64,000 nucleotides of DNA, from assembly GCA_004078665.1 (NCBI GenBank), contig SCFO01000003.1, positions 186,001 to 250,000 on the forward strand. The letters run 5' to 3'. Below are positions 1-7,798 of this stretch, in pieces. The notes under the pieces are model-generated. The model searched no databases, was not told the origin of the DNA, and was given only the letters and a program-made list of their open reading frames with translations. Source of the stretch: Halobacillus fulvus. GTDB lineage: Bacteria; Bacillota; Bacilli; Bacillales; Halobacillaceae. Each line of letters begins with the position of its first letter. The stretch's first letter is position 1. The position numbers were made by a program, and so were the translations under genes.

Positions 1-204
1 GGACGCTTCAAAAAAGGAGCCGTTGTCCGTATTCATGATTTGCAGGGAGAAGAAGTCGGCCTCGGTGTCGTCAATTATTCTTCCGAAGAAATGAAAGAAA
101 TGATCGGACTGACAGAACCTGAACTAGAATCGTATGAAAAAGCTGCTATTGAACGTAAAGATTTTGTTTGTCACCTAGAAGTTTCTGTGCCAGTAGGCGT
201 TTAA
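1..204 (+). CDS. proB: Glutamate 5-kinase, C-terminal end (partial)
   Basis: This is the last 67 codons of a gene that begins before the window; frame 1 is open from base 1 to the TAA at 202-204. The residues fit the C-terminal PUA domain of glutamate 5-kinase, including a segment reading GLGVVNYSSEE, which is typical of that domain. ProB phosphorylates glutamate to gamma-glutamyl phosphate, the first step of proline synthesis, in the cytoplasm. The assignment is supported by proA starting only 20 bases downstream, because proB-proA is the usual operon in Bacillaceae. In a halophile this operon may serve osmoprotectant proline synthesis; that last point is inference. Confidence 0.85.
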   Translation, partial: GRFKKGAVVRIHDLQGEEVGLGVVNYSSEEMKEMIGLTEPELESYEKAAIERKDFVCHLEVSVPVGV

Positions 205-224
205 AATACTCAAGGAGGTCTTTG

Positions 225-1487
225 ATGACACTTTTAAACCAAAATGTGAACGTGGAAGAACAAGCGATTGAGGCGAAAAAAGCTTCTAAAAAACTGATGA
301 TCCTATCTAAAGAGGAAAAGAATGAAGCGCTAGCTCATCTTGCTGATGTACTCGAGCGCGAGTATGAAACCATTTTGGAAGCGAACGAAAAAGATTTGCA
401 GAACGGACGTGAGCAAGGATTTACAGAGGCATTCATGGATCGCCTCTCCCTATCCAAAGAACGTATTGCAGATTTCGCTCAAGGCTTGCGTGACGTTGCA
501 AAGCTTGAGGATCCAACAGGACAGGTGCTTTCCGACTGGACACTTGAGAACGGTCTTCAAGTTGAAAAAGTGACCGTGCCTCTTGGTGTCATCGGCATGA
601 TCTATGAAGCACGTCCTAACGTAACCGTTGATGCTACAGGACTTGCGTTGAAATCAGGAAATGCCATCGTCTTAAAAGGTGGATCCAGTGCCATCAACTC
701 CAACAAAGCGATTGTTGAAGTGATGCACCGTGGTCTTGAAGAAACAAAAATTCCAAAAGAAGCAGTCCAATTCATCGCTTCAACAGACCGTGCAGCCACG
801 AATCAATTGTTTACAATGAAAGAGCACGTAGACGTATTGATTCCACGTGGTGGCGGCAAATTGATCCAAGCTGTTGTTGAGAACGCAACGGTACCTGTTC
901 TTGAAACAGGCGTCGGAAACTGCCACATCTATATTGATCAGGCAGCTGACGTTGAAAAAGCGATCAATATACTCGTCAACGCGAAGACGGACCGTCCAGC
1001 GGTTTGTAACGCAGCCGAAACCCTTGTCGTCCACAAAGACTGGCTTGCAGAAAACAGCGAAGCACTTATTACTGCTCTGAAAGAAAACGACATTCAAGTT
1101 CACGGTGACGAGTATGTGCTTGACGTCATCCCTGGATCCGTCCTCGCTGGAGAGGAAGACTGGGCGAATGAATACTTGAGCACAGATATCGCCGTTAAAG
1201 CAGTCGACAATTTAACAGACGCGATTGCACACATTGAAACTTACGGTACGAAACACTCCGAAGCGATCGTAACAGAAGATCAAGAAGCGGCACAGCAATT
1301 CTTTGCACTTGTTGATGCAGCAGCTCTTTATCACAACGCTTCTACTCGTTTCACTGATGGTGGAGCCCTAGGTTTCGGTGCTGAAATCGGAATCTCCACA
1401 CAGAAGCTGCACGCACGTGGCCCAATGGGACTTCCAGCGCTAACGACTGTGAAGTTCTTAATGAAAGGGAATGGCCAGATCCGATAA
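225..1487 (+). CDS. proA: Gamma-glutamyl phosphate reductase ProA
   Basis: ProA (420 aa) reduces gamma-glutamyl phosphate with NADPH to glutamate semialdehyde, which cyclises on the way to proline. The sequence has the aldehyde dehydrogenase-like fold markers of the family: GVIGMIYEARPNVT near residue 115, the VLIPRGGG stretch in the middle, the catalytic-cysteine region DRPAVCNAAETL, and a C-terminal ARGPMGLPALTTVKF. The length is normal for the family. I chose the ATG at 225 because AAGGAGG lies 7 bases before it; the open frame runs further upstream but into proB without a better site. It is the second gene of a proB-proA operon and is followed directly by a terminator. Confidence 0.97.
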   Translation: MTLLNQNVNVEEQAIEAKKASKKLMILSKEEKNEALAHLADVLEREYETILEANEKDLQNGREQGFTEAFMDRLSLSKERIADFAQGLRDVAKLEDPTGQVLSDWTLENGLQVEKVTVPLGVIGMIYEARPNVTVDATGLALKSGNAIVLKGGSSAINSNKAIVEVMHRGLEETKIPKEAVQFIASTDRAATNQLFTMKEHVDVLIPRGGGKLIQAVVENATVPVLETGVGNCHIYIDQAADVEKAINILVNAKTDRPAVCNAAETLVVHKDWLAENSEALITALKENDIQVHGDEYVLDVIPGSVLAGEEDWANEYLSTDIAVKAVDNLTDAIAHIETYGTKHSEAIVTEDQEAAQQFFALVDAAALYHNASTRFTDGGALGFGAEIGISTQKLHARGPMGLPALTTVKFLMKGNGQIR

Positions 1488-1501
1488 AGGAATGATAATG
1501 A

Positions 1502-1532
1502 GAGGAACTCTTAGCGGAGTTCCTCTTTTTTT
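1502..1532 (+). terminator. Rho-independent terminator after proA
   Basis: GAGGAACTC (1502-1510) pairs perfectly with GAGTTCCTC (1517-1525) and is followed by a run of T. It ends the proB-proA transcript. Confidence 0.9.
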
Positions 1533-1756
1533 GTTTGGGAAGGGGATTTTTGCGGTGGTGCAGCTTGTGATCACGCGGAGGAGCTGGAGGAGTTTTTGTG
1601 TGATTCTGTAATTCCTGTGTCGGATTCTTCAATTGCAATGTCGAATACTCAAATACTCAAATACATCCTTTTTTCTCAACAATATACCAGCTCCTTATTG
1701 AATATTTTTCCTTTTCATTATATCATGAGGAAATCTAACGAAAGGAGGCGTTCCGA

Positions 1757-2512
1757 ATGAAGCAGTGGAAAGCGGTTCACACCATTACAGAAAGCTTGAA
1801 AAAAGATCCACTCGTCAAGGCGGTTTATCTCAAAGGATCACTAGGGCGAGGGGAAGAGGACAAGCATTCGGATGTCGACCTCTATGTTCTCGTTGAAGAA
1901 GAGGCTGCTTTTTTAAAGAAACGATATGATCATATTAAAACCTTCGGCGAGCCTATCTTTTACGACGATATTTTTATTATCGCTCCGCAGGTGATCGCCG
2001 TGTATTCCAATCTGCTCCACCTAGACCTATTTACCGTAACGGAGGGAACCTTGATAGAGAAAGATTACTATAAAGTCCTTTATGATCCGGATCAACGCAT
2101 GCAGCATATGAAGGAAGATCTCACCTTATCCGATCAGGCTTTCCTAGATGCGGTAGACGACGTCGCTTTTTTTCTTCTTCAATATAAAAAAGCGGCTGGG
2201 AGGGGAAATGCGATTTGGGCGAATAAAGTTGTCCATGACATAGCCACTGAGCTTGCAAAAATCCTTCTACACCACTACTGTCCCGAAAGAGCTCAACTGG
2301 GGTTGAAGGATGTTGGACATAGTTTGTCTTCTACCTATCAAAAGAAACTCGATTTAATTTTGACTTCTAGCCATTCAACGACAATTTCTATCATCATCGA
2401 ACTGTTAGAGGAAGAGCTCGAATGGCTAACGATACAATTAAGTCATCGCCCGTACACGATTCCTTTCTTAAAACGCATGATGGAGGAATTTTCCTGGACT
2501 AAATCGGTGTGA
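1757..2512 (+). CDS. Nucleotidyltransferase domain protein
   Basis: A 251-residue cytoplasmic protein whose N-terminus is a minimal nucleotidyltransferase (Pol beta fold) domain. Residues 27-41 show the signature G-S followed about ten residues later by D39-x-D41, the pair expected to bind the catalytic metal. Such proteins transfer a nucleotide to a small molecule, an antibiotic or a protein; the acceptor here cannot be read from sequence. The rest of the protein is helical and has no motif I recognise. The ATG has a strong AAAGGAGG site 8 bases upstream. The stop overlaps the preceding bases of the next open frame, so the two genes are probably cotranscribed. Confidence 0.8.
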   Translation: MKQWKAVHTITESLKKDPLVKAVYLKGSLGRGEEDKHSDVDLYVLVEEEAAFLKKRYDHIKTFGEPIFYDDIFIIAPQVIAVYSNLLHLDLFTVTEGTLIEKDYYKVLYDPDQRMQHMKEDLTLSDQAFLDAVDDVAFFLLQYKKAAGRGNAIWANKVVHDIATELAKILLHHYCPERAQLGLKDVGHSLSSTYQKKLDLILTSSHSTTISIIIELLEEELEWLTIQLSHRPYTIPFLKRMMEEFSWTKSV

Positions 2513-2541
2513 AAACGGGTATAAAATATGGGGTGATGAAA

Positions 2542-3006
2542 ATGACGGTAAGAAATTTGTTGCTTGAACAACTTGCCGCCGTGTACGACGAAAACAGTTG
2601 GTTTGTCTGTTACAATGTCGCAATTGAGGCCTTGACCGATTATGAAGTCCACACAAGAACGGATGAAGGACAGGAAAACACGATTGCGGAAATTATCAAT
2701 CATCTCTATTTTTACAATTCCCGTTATTTAAGCCGTTTTCGAGGAGAAGAAGTGAAGACATATCCGAGCTACTACAATACCTTTCAATGTCACGAAGGGA
2801 TGAAATGGTCCGAGACATCTCATCAGGTGCAGGAAACGTTTGAAGGGTTCCGGCAATCAATTCGATATTGCAGTGACGAGAAGCTTGTTAGGTGGTGTGA
2901 GGCTTTAACGCATATATGGCTTCACAATGCTTATCACATTGGTCAAATCGTCCATATAAGAAAACAATTCGGATCTTGGAGGTCGTCCCCTGTCGTAAGG
3001 GGATAA
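2542..3006 (+). CDS. DinB-like metal-binding four-helix protein
   Basis: A protein of about 154 residues resembling the DinB/YfiT superfamily of four-helix bundle proteins, which usually hold a metal with three histidines. Candidate ligands are the H of INHLYFYN and the two in the HNAYHIGQIVHIR segment near the C-terminus. Members include bacillithiol transferases and proteins of unknown role; no substrate can be assigned here. The frame opens at 2509, overlapping the previous stop, but ATG 2536 or 2542 follows a GGGGTGA site, and 2542 has the best spacing. It probably forms a two-gene unit with the nucleotidyltransferase. Confidence 0.7.
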   Translation: MTVRNLLLEQLAAVYDENSWFVCYNVAIEALTDYEVHTRTDEGQENTIAEIINHLYFYNSRYLSRFRGEEVKTYPSYYNTFQCHEGMKWSETSHQVQETFEGFRQSIRYCSDEKLVRWCEALTHIWLHNAYHIGQIVHIRKQFGSWRSSPVVRG

Positions 3007-3017
3007 ATCTATGTAAG

Positions 3018-3052
3018 CCTAAAGCCGGCGATACCAGCTTTAGGTTTTTTTT
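3018..3052 (+). terminator. Bidirectional terminator between convergent genes
   Basis: CCTAAAGC (3018-3025) pairs with GCTTTAGG (3037-3044), followed by eight T. The convergent coat protein gene ends right at its edge, so it may serve both strands. Confidence 0.9.
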
Positions 3053-3593
3053 AGTCTTCTTCAGGCATACTGAAAGGAAGCGGTGTTGTCGGCTCAAGGC
3101 AAGAAATTCCGCAGAAGCAATCTAGGTCAACTGTGATACAAACCCCAGTAGACATTAGATTGCGGATTGGACCTCCACCATTTCCAGGGAAGAAGTCACA
3201 TACTTCATCTCCGCCGCTACCAGGCGTATTTCCACCCATGTTTACAGGTAATAGTAACTCAAGTTTCACACAGTTCTTGCTTCCATCCACGAATTTCTTC
3301 GCTTTGAAGATTGGTGTCTCCAGACAACGAAGGAACGTATTATTGGATTGTCCCTGACCTTCTCGCTGACGAATGACTCCGCTACCGATAAACGGTTTAC
3401 AGCTCTTGCAGTATAGAATGAATGGTACCGTTGTGTTACCGTTAGTCGCTGTTGGAGAAAGCAACTCTCTCACTGATCTTCCACAGCTCACATCACAGCA
3501 ATCATTAGCTACCTGGTCCTGTGCAGCGATAATCTCTTTGACAACATCGCGTACACACTTGTCGTCATGTTTTTTGGACGATGAACAACTCAT
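3051..3593 (-). CDS. CotY/CotZ family spore coat (exosporium-type) protein
   Basis: A 180-residue cysteine-rich protein of the CotY/CotZ/ExsY family, which cross-links by disulfides in the outer coat or exosporium of the spore. About 14 cysteines are spread along the chain, with the family-like segments NDCCDVSCGRSV, LYCKSCKPFIGSGVIR and the C-terminal CITVDLDCFCGISCL. There is no signal peptide, as expected for a protein made in the mother cell. The start ATG follows AAGGAGAG. It stands alone on the minus strand between two plus-strand operons. A sequence matching a sigma-K -10 element lies about 36 bases before the start. Confidence 0.9.
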   Translation of the reverse strand: MSCSSSKKHDDKCVRDVVKEIIAAQDQVANDCCDVSCGRSVRELLSPTATNGNTTVPFILYCKSCKPFIGSGVIRQREGQGQSNNTFLRCLETPIFKAKKFVDGSKNCVKLELLLPVNMGGNTPGSGGDEVCDFFPGNGGGPIRNLMSTGVCITVDLDCFCGISCLEPTTPLPFSMPEED

Positions 3594-3628
3594 TTAAAAT
3601 CTCTCCTTTTTAATATTTGATACATTAG

Positions 3629-3637
3629 TATTCTATG
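3629..3637 (-). promoter_or_regulatory. Candidate sigma-K -10 element of the coat gene
   Basis: Read on the minus strand this is CATAGAATA, matching the sigma-K -10 pattern CATAnnnTA. No convincing -35 AC doublet at the usual distance was seen, so the call rests on the -10 and the coat protein context. Confidence 0.4.
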
Positions 3638-3782
3638 GAGAGAACTAGAAAATGCTTGTATGATAGTCTATTTTTCTGCCAATTCTATTAATATCATGCT
3701 TCTAGTTAATAGCCGGATCATCATAGAGAAGTCCGGCATAAATTATCGTACAGGGTTTACCACAACCTGAATATTTTCCCTT

Positions 3783-3813
3783 AGAGCGCCAGTTGAGCAT
3801 TGGCGCTCTTTTT
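3783..3813 (+). terminator. Orphan terminator hairpin
   Basis: AGAGCGCCA (3783-3791) pairs with TGGCGCTCT (3801-3809), followed by five T. No gene on the plus strand lies between the divergent coat gene and this hairpin, so it may end an unannotated short transcript or insulate the operon downstream. Confidence 0.75.
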
Positions 3814-3822
3814 GTATAGAAA

Positions 3823-3840
3823 TGAATGACTACTCATTTT
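3823..3840 (+). promoter_or_regulatory. FadR-like operator
   Basis: The 18 bases match the B. subtilis FadR box (TGAATGAMTANTCATTCA) at 16 positions; only the last two differ. FadR represses fatty acid degradation genes until long-chain acyl-CoA binds it. The site lies just upstream of the promoter of the acyl-CoA operon. Confidence 0.65.
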
Positions 3841-3845
3841 TTGTG

Positions 3846-3872
3846 TTGATTATTCAGAATATTAGGTATAAA
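3846..3872 (+). promoter_or_regulatory. Candidate sigma-A promoter of the acyl-CoA operon
   Basis: TTGATT (3846-3851) and TATAAA (3867-3872) are 15 bases apart, slightly short. It sits between the FadR-like box and the TetR-type palindrome, the expected place for a doubly repressed promoter. Confidence 0.45.
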
Positions 3873-3880
3873 CTGGTAAG

Positions 3881-3904
3881 TACATACTAACCGGTCGGTA
3901 TGTT
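3881..3904 (+). promoter_or_regulatory. TetR-type operator palindrome
   Basis: A near-perfect dyad: ACATAC and GTATGT arms around a central ACCGGT, 24 bases in all. Palindromes of this form are typical of TetR/AcrR repressors. It overlaps the presumed transcript start, and the TetR gene inside the operon is the obvious candidate to bind it. Confidence 0.65.
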
Positions 3905-3929
3905 TAAGCCGGGGAAGGAGATCCTTTCA

Positions 3930-5141
3930 TTGAATTTTGATAAAAGTGATAAAGTGAAGCGCTATGAACAGAAGGTCCGTGACTTTATGGAAGAGCATGT
4001 ATTTCCGAATGAGTCGATGTTTGAAGAACAGTTGAATGCCCAGTCTTCACGCTGGTCCGAGGTGCCTCCGATTATTGATGATCTGAAGGCCAAGGCAAAA
4101 GAAGCGGGGCTGTGGAACTTATTTTTACCGGATGATACATATGGAGCTGGCTTGAATAATCTCGAGTACGCACCGCTTTGTGAGCTGATGGGAAGGTCTT
4201 TGATCGGACCTGAAGTCTTCAATTGCAACGCCCCTGATACAGGCAACATGGAAGTGCTCGCCCGTTATGGATCGGAGGAGCAGAAGGAACAGTGGCTGAA
4301 ACCGCTACTTAACGGAGAGATCCGCTCGTGTTTTTCGATGACTGAACCGGATGTTGCTTCATCCGACGCAACCAATATCGAAGCGCGTATTGAACGTGAT
4401 GGAGAGGAATATATTTTGAACGGCCGGAAGTGGTGGTCGTCTGGAGCTGGAGATCCCCGTTGTAAAGTAGCGATTTTTATGGGGAAAACGGATCCTGAGG
4501 CGACGAAGTACGAACAGCAGTCTATGATTCTAGTACCGCTTGATACACCAGGGGTGACGATCAAACGGATGCTGCCTGTCTTCGGTTATGATCATGCTCC
4601 GCATGGACATGCTGAGATAGATTTCGATAATGTCCGGGTCCCGAAAGAGAATATTATCTGGGGAGAAGGAAAAGGATTTGCGATTGCGCAAGGTCGGCTT
4701 GGTCCTGGAAGAATTCATCACTGCATGCGTTTAATCGGGGCTGCAGAACGTGCGCTTGAAGAATTATGTAAGCGTGTTCAAAGTAGGGAAGCTTTTCATA
4801 AACCGTTGGCTGATCAGGGGGTAATTCGCGAGTGGATTGCTGATTCGAGAATTGAAATAGAACAGGCCCGCCTGCTTACTTTGAAAGCAGCATACATGAT
4901 GGACACCGTCGGAAACAAACAGGCTAAAACGGAAATCGCGATGATCAAAGTCGTGGCTCCGAGTATGGCGCTCCGTGTTATCGATCGTGCGATCCAGGCG
5001 CACGGGGCTGCAGGCGTCAGTGACGATTTTACGCTAGCTGCGCAGTGGGCAAATAGCCGGACGCTCAGACTTGCAGATGGTCCGGATGAAGTGCATCGCA
5101 GACAAGTTGCTAAGCTGGAATTATCCAAATACAAGGAGTGA
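3930..5141 (+). CDS. ACAD10/11-type acyl-CoA dehydrogenase family protein (LvaC-like)
   Basis: A 403-residue flavoprotein of the acyl-CoA dehydrogenase fold. The FAD and substrate segments are present ([12 protein letters not shown], and WWSSGAGDP further on), as is [11 protein letters not shown] near the C-terminus. At the place where beta-oxidation enzymes carry the catalytic glutamate in YEGT or FEGT it has ADGPDEVH (A382 onward), a feature I associate with ACAD10/ACAD11 and bacterial LvaC. Those enzymes turn 4-phosphoacyl-CoA into 3-hydroxyacyl-CoA rather than simply desaturating. The kinase encoded at 7799 would make the substrate. The start is a TTG with AAGGAG ten bases before it; the in-frame ATG at 3900 lies inside the operator palindrome and lacks a site. 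First gene of the operon. Confidence 0.85.
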   Translation: MNFDKSDKVKRYEQKVRDFMEEHVFPNESMFEEQLNAQSSRWSEVPPIIDDLKAKAKEAGLWNLFLPDDTYGAGLNNLEYAPLCELMGRSLIGPEVFNCNAPDTGNMEVLARYGSEEQKEQWLKPLLNGEIRSCFSMTEPDVASSDATNIEARIERDGEEYILNGRKWWSSGAGDPRCKVAIFMGKTDPEATKYEQQSMILVPLDTPGVTIKRMLPVFGYDHAPHGHAEIDFDNVRVPKENIIWGEGKGFAIAQGRLGPGRIHHCMRLIGAAERALEELCKRVQSREAFHKPLADQGVIREWIADSRIEIEQARLLTLKAAYMMDTVGNKQAKTEIAMIKVVAPSMALRVIDRAIQAHGAAGVSDDFTLAAQWANSRTLRLADGPDEVHRRQVAKLELSKYKE

Positions 5142-5146
5142 CAAAC

Positions 5147-5926
5147 ATGCACGTTAACCAATTATTTGATTTAACAGGAAAAGTGGCCGTCATCACGGGC
5201 GGTGGAAGAGGTCTCGGTGAACAAATTGCAGAAGGGCTGGCCGAAGCGGGAGCCAACGTCGTTCTCTGTTCTCGGAAAAAAGAAGCCTGTGAAGAGACGG
5301 CTTCCCGGATCAAGGAGGAAACGGGAGTGGACACGCTCGCTTTAGCGTGTGATGTCACAAACGCCGATGAGGTCGATGAGGTCGTCGCTGATACATTGGA
5401 ACATTTCGGACAGATTGATATTTTAGTCAACAATAGTGGAGCGACATGGGGTGCACCAGCTTTGGAAATGCCGGTGGAAGCTTTTCAAAAGGTGATGAAT
5501 GTGAACGTGACGGGCACGTTTCTGATGTCTCAGAAGGTCGGAGCGGCCATGGTGAAACAGAACTCAGGCAAGATCATCAACATTGCGTCTGTCGCAGGAC
5601 TAGGTGGGGCCGATCCGCGCTTCATGGATACGGTCGGCTACAATGCGAGCAAAGGAGCAGTCATCACGTTTACGAAAGATCTTGCCGTTAAATGGGGACA
5701 GCATAATATCCAGGTGAACGCCCTGGCCCCGGGCTTTTTCCCTACGAAAATGTCTAAGGTCGTACTTGAACAGGGAGGAGATTTCATTCTGGACCGGACA
5801 CCACTGGCTCGTTTCGGAACCGAAGAAGACTTAAAAGGTGCGGCGTTATTCCTGGCTTCTAAAGCAGCAGACTATGTTACCGGAGATGTGCTCGTTGTTG
5901 ATGGTGGTATGCATGCTTCCTGTTAA
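5147..5926 (+). CDS. SDR family oxidoreductase
   Basis: A 259-residue short-chain dehydrogenase/reductase. The nucleotide motif TGGGRGLG is near the N-terminus, followed by the NNSG motif, and the catalytic YxxxK is Y165-N-A-S-K169, with the serine in NIASVAG. These enzymes oxidise or reduce an alcohol or ketone with NAD(P)H. In the levulinate pathway an SDR (LvaD) reduces 4-oxoacyl-CoA to 4-hydroxyacyl-CoA, and that is the role I infer from the neighbours; a FabG-like 3-oxoacyl reductase is the alternative. ATG 5147 follows AAGGAG by 8 bases, and the upstream stop overlaps the in-frame GTG at 5138. Confidence 0.9.
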   Translation: MHVNQLFDLTGKVAVITGGGRGLGEQIAEGLAEAGANVVLCSRKKEACEETASRIKEETGVDTLALACDVTNADEVDEVVADTLEHFGQIDILVNNSGATWGAPALEMPVEAFQKVMNVNVTGTFLMSQKVGAAMVKQNSGKIINIASVAGLGGADPRFMDTVGYNASKGAVITFTKDLAVKWGQHNIQVNALAPGFFPTKMSKVVLEQGGDFILDRTPLARFGTEEDLKGAALFLASKAADYVTGDVLVVDGGMHASC

Positions 5927-6506
5927 AGAAAAAGGCCGGAAAGAAAAGATTTTAGAAACAAGCATTGAGTTATTCGGAAAGAAAGGGTTCCAGGAGACGT
6001 CGATCCAGGATATCGTTTCTGCTAACGACCTGACGAAGGGAAGCTTCTATTATTACTTTAAGAGTAAGGAAGATGTACTCGTGTACATTCATGAGCGCTT
6101 CATCAATCATCTTTTGCATGAACAAGAAATGATTATCGAAAGTGCTACGTCTAACCGTGAGAAGCTAGAGGCGGTCGTCAAGATGCTGATCGCTAACATA
6201 AGGACCAACGGAAACAGCGCAATGGTGTTTTTCAGAGAAATGCGTCATTTAAGTGAAGAAAGGACAGAGCAGATTTTACCGAAGCGCCATCAGTTCCAGA
6301 GAAATATTGCATCGATTCTATCGGCAGGGTGTGAAGCTGGAGAATTCAGACAGGGGCTTCATGTGGACATGCTTTCGTTTGCAGTACTTGGAATGGCCAA
6401 CTGGAGCTACTTCTGGTTCGAACCAGAGGGAGAAATTTCAGAAGATGAGCTGACCGCTATTTTTATGGATATGATTTTTAAAGGAATCGAGGAGGATGCG
6501 TCATGA
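5913..6506 (+). CDS. TetR/AcrR family transcriptional regulator
   Basis: A 197-residue regulator with an N-terminal TetR helix-turn-helix: the recognition region reads SANDLTKGSFYYYFKSKEDVL at about residues 32-52. The C-terminal ligand-binding domain is not diagnostic. It starts inside the end of the SDR gene (14-base overlap) and its own stop overlaps the next ATG, so it is translationally coupled in the middle of the catabolic operon. A regulator placed in this way usually controls its own operon, and the palindrome at 3881-3904 is the likely target. It is not obviously FadR itself. The likely ligand is an acyl-CoA intermediate; this is inference. Confidence 0.88.
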   Translation: MLPVKEKGRKEKILETSIELFGKKGFQETSIQDIVSANDLTKGSFYYYFKSKEDVLVYIHERFINHLLHEQEMIIESATSNREKLEAVVKMLIANIRTNGNSAMVFFREMRHLSEERTEQILPKRHQFQRNIASILSAGCEAGEFRQGLHVDMLSFAVLGMANWSYFWFEPEGEISEDELTAIFMDMIFKGIEEDAS

Positions 6507-7375
6507 CCATTCAAAAGCTGACGGTTGTCGGAGCAGGATCGATGGGACATCAAATTGCGATGCTAGGGGCTTTGGCGGGATTTGAAACCTATGTGCAGGA
6601 TATATCAGAAGATACCTTACGTACAGCAAAGGAACAGTTGGACTCGATTATGGGACGCTGGGTAGAAAAAGAAAGAATGACGCAGGAAGAGCGCGATCAG
6701 GCTTTTGAACGTCTTCATTTTACAACTTCCTTACAGGAGGCTGCCAGGGAGGCGGATCTTGTCATTGAAGCCGTTGTTGAAAAACTGGAAGTGAAACGGA
6801 AGGTATTTGCTGAACTTGATCAAATCGTTCAGGATCATACCATTTTGGCCACCAACTCTTCGACGATGGTCAGTTCTCTGCTCGCAGATGTCACATCTAG
6901 ACCGGAGAATATCTGCAACATGCACTTCTTCTTCCCGCCTCTTGTCATGGATTGTGTAGAAGTTGTGAAGGGGGAGCATACATCGGAGAGCACAGCAACA
7001 AAGGCGATGGAAGTCTGTGATCAGATGAACCGGACAGCGATCCTTCTACAAAAAGAGATTTCGGGCTTTGTGGCAAATCGGATCTTATTTGCAATCCAAA
7101 AGGAAGCGATGCATTTGTATGAAGGTGGATACGCGGATTACGAAGATATCGATAAAATTGTCAAAAAAGCGCTCAATCACCCGATCGGGCCTTTTGAATT
7201 GATGGACTTATCCGGACTTGATATCGCTTATTACGTGATGCAGCAGCAGTATGACGAAACAGGAAAAGAAGAAGATCGCCCATCTGACACGATTGTGAAG
7301 AAAGTACAGGCCGGGGAATTAGGACGCAAAACAGAGAAAGGTTTTTATTCCTACAATACAGCTGTTCGACATTAA
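6503..7375 (+). CDS. 3-hydroxyacyl-CoA (3-hydroxybutyryl-CoA) dehydrogenase
   Basis: A 290-residue NAD-dependent dehydrogenase that oxidises L-3-hydroxyacyl-CoA to 3-ketoacyl-CoA. The dinucleotide motif GAGSMGHQIA is at residues 10-19, LATNSSTM follows in the middle, the catalytic histidine of NMHFFFPP is at H141, and FVANRIL and NHPIGPFELMDLSGLD mark the C-terminal helical domain. The length equals single-domain HbdA/PaaH enzymes. ATG 6503 overlaps the TetR stop in an ATGA, with GAGGAGG upstream. In this operon it would act on the 3-hydroxyacyl-CoA released by the ACAD10/11-type enzyme or by the enoyl-CoA hydratase. Confidence 0.93.
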   Translation: MTIQKLTVVGAGSMGHQIAMLGALAGFETYVQDISEDTLRTAKEQLDSIMGRWVEKERMTQEERDQAFERLHFTTSLQEAAREADLVIEAVVEKLEVKRKVFAELDQIVQDHTILATNSSTMVSSLLADVTSRPENICNMHFFFPPLVMDCVEVVKGEHTSESTATKAMEVCDQMNRTAILLQKEISGFVANRILFAIQKEAMHLYEGGYADYEDIDKIVKKALNHPIGPFELMDLSGLDIAYYVMQQQYDETGKEEDRPSDTIVKKVQAGELGRKTEKGFYSYNTAVRH

Positions 7376-7387
7376 GGAGGTCAACCG

Positions 7388-7786
7388 ATGCATGAAGTAG
7401 AAGTGAGTGTCCGTTTTTGTGAAACGGATTTGCTCGGACATGTGAACAACAATAATTATTTCGTCTATATGGAAGATGCACGGATCAAATTTTTTAATGA
7501 CTTGGACCTTGTTGGGGACGACTGGCGTTTTATACTTGCCTCGACAAAATGCGATTTTTTGAAGCAGGTGTATTACAGTCAGACGCTTGTCCTCAAAAGT
7601 CATGTCGTGAAAATCGGCAACTCAAGCTTTCATCTGGAGCAGGATATGTATGAAAAAGAGTCAGGTGACCTCGTCGCAAAAGGAGAATCTGTGGTTGTCC
7701 AGTTCGATTTCGACCAGCAAAGAGCGGTTCCGATGAGTGAAGAGATGAAGCAGACACTCGAATCCCATGTGCTAACTACACAATAG
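7388..7786 (+). CDS. Hotdog-fold acyl-CoA thioesterase (4HBT family)
   Basis: A 132-residue single hotdog domain. The N-terminal segment RFCETDLLGHVNNNNYFVYME has the ETD..GHVNN pattern of YbgC and 4-hydroxybenzoyl-CoA thioesterases, with the aspartate at residue 14 as the probable catalytic residue. It would hydrolyse an acyl-CoA, perhaps to free CoA when intermediates pile up. The start has a perfect AAGGAGG nine bases before the ATG. It lies 12 bases after the 3-hydroxyacyl-CoA dehydrogenase gene and 12 before the kinase gene in the same operon. The substrate cannot be read from sequence. Confidence 0.88.
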   Translation: MHEVEVSVRFCETDLLGHVNNNNYFVYMEDARIKFFNDLDLVGDDWRFILASTKCDFLKQVYYSQTLVLKSHVVKIGNSSFHLEQDMYEKESGDLVAKGESVVVQFDFDQQRAVPMSEEMKQTLESHVLTTQ

Positions 7787-7798
7787 GAGGCGGAAATA

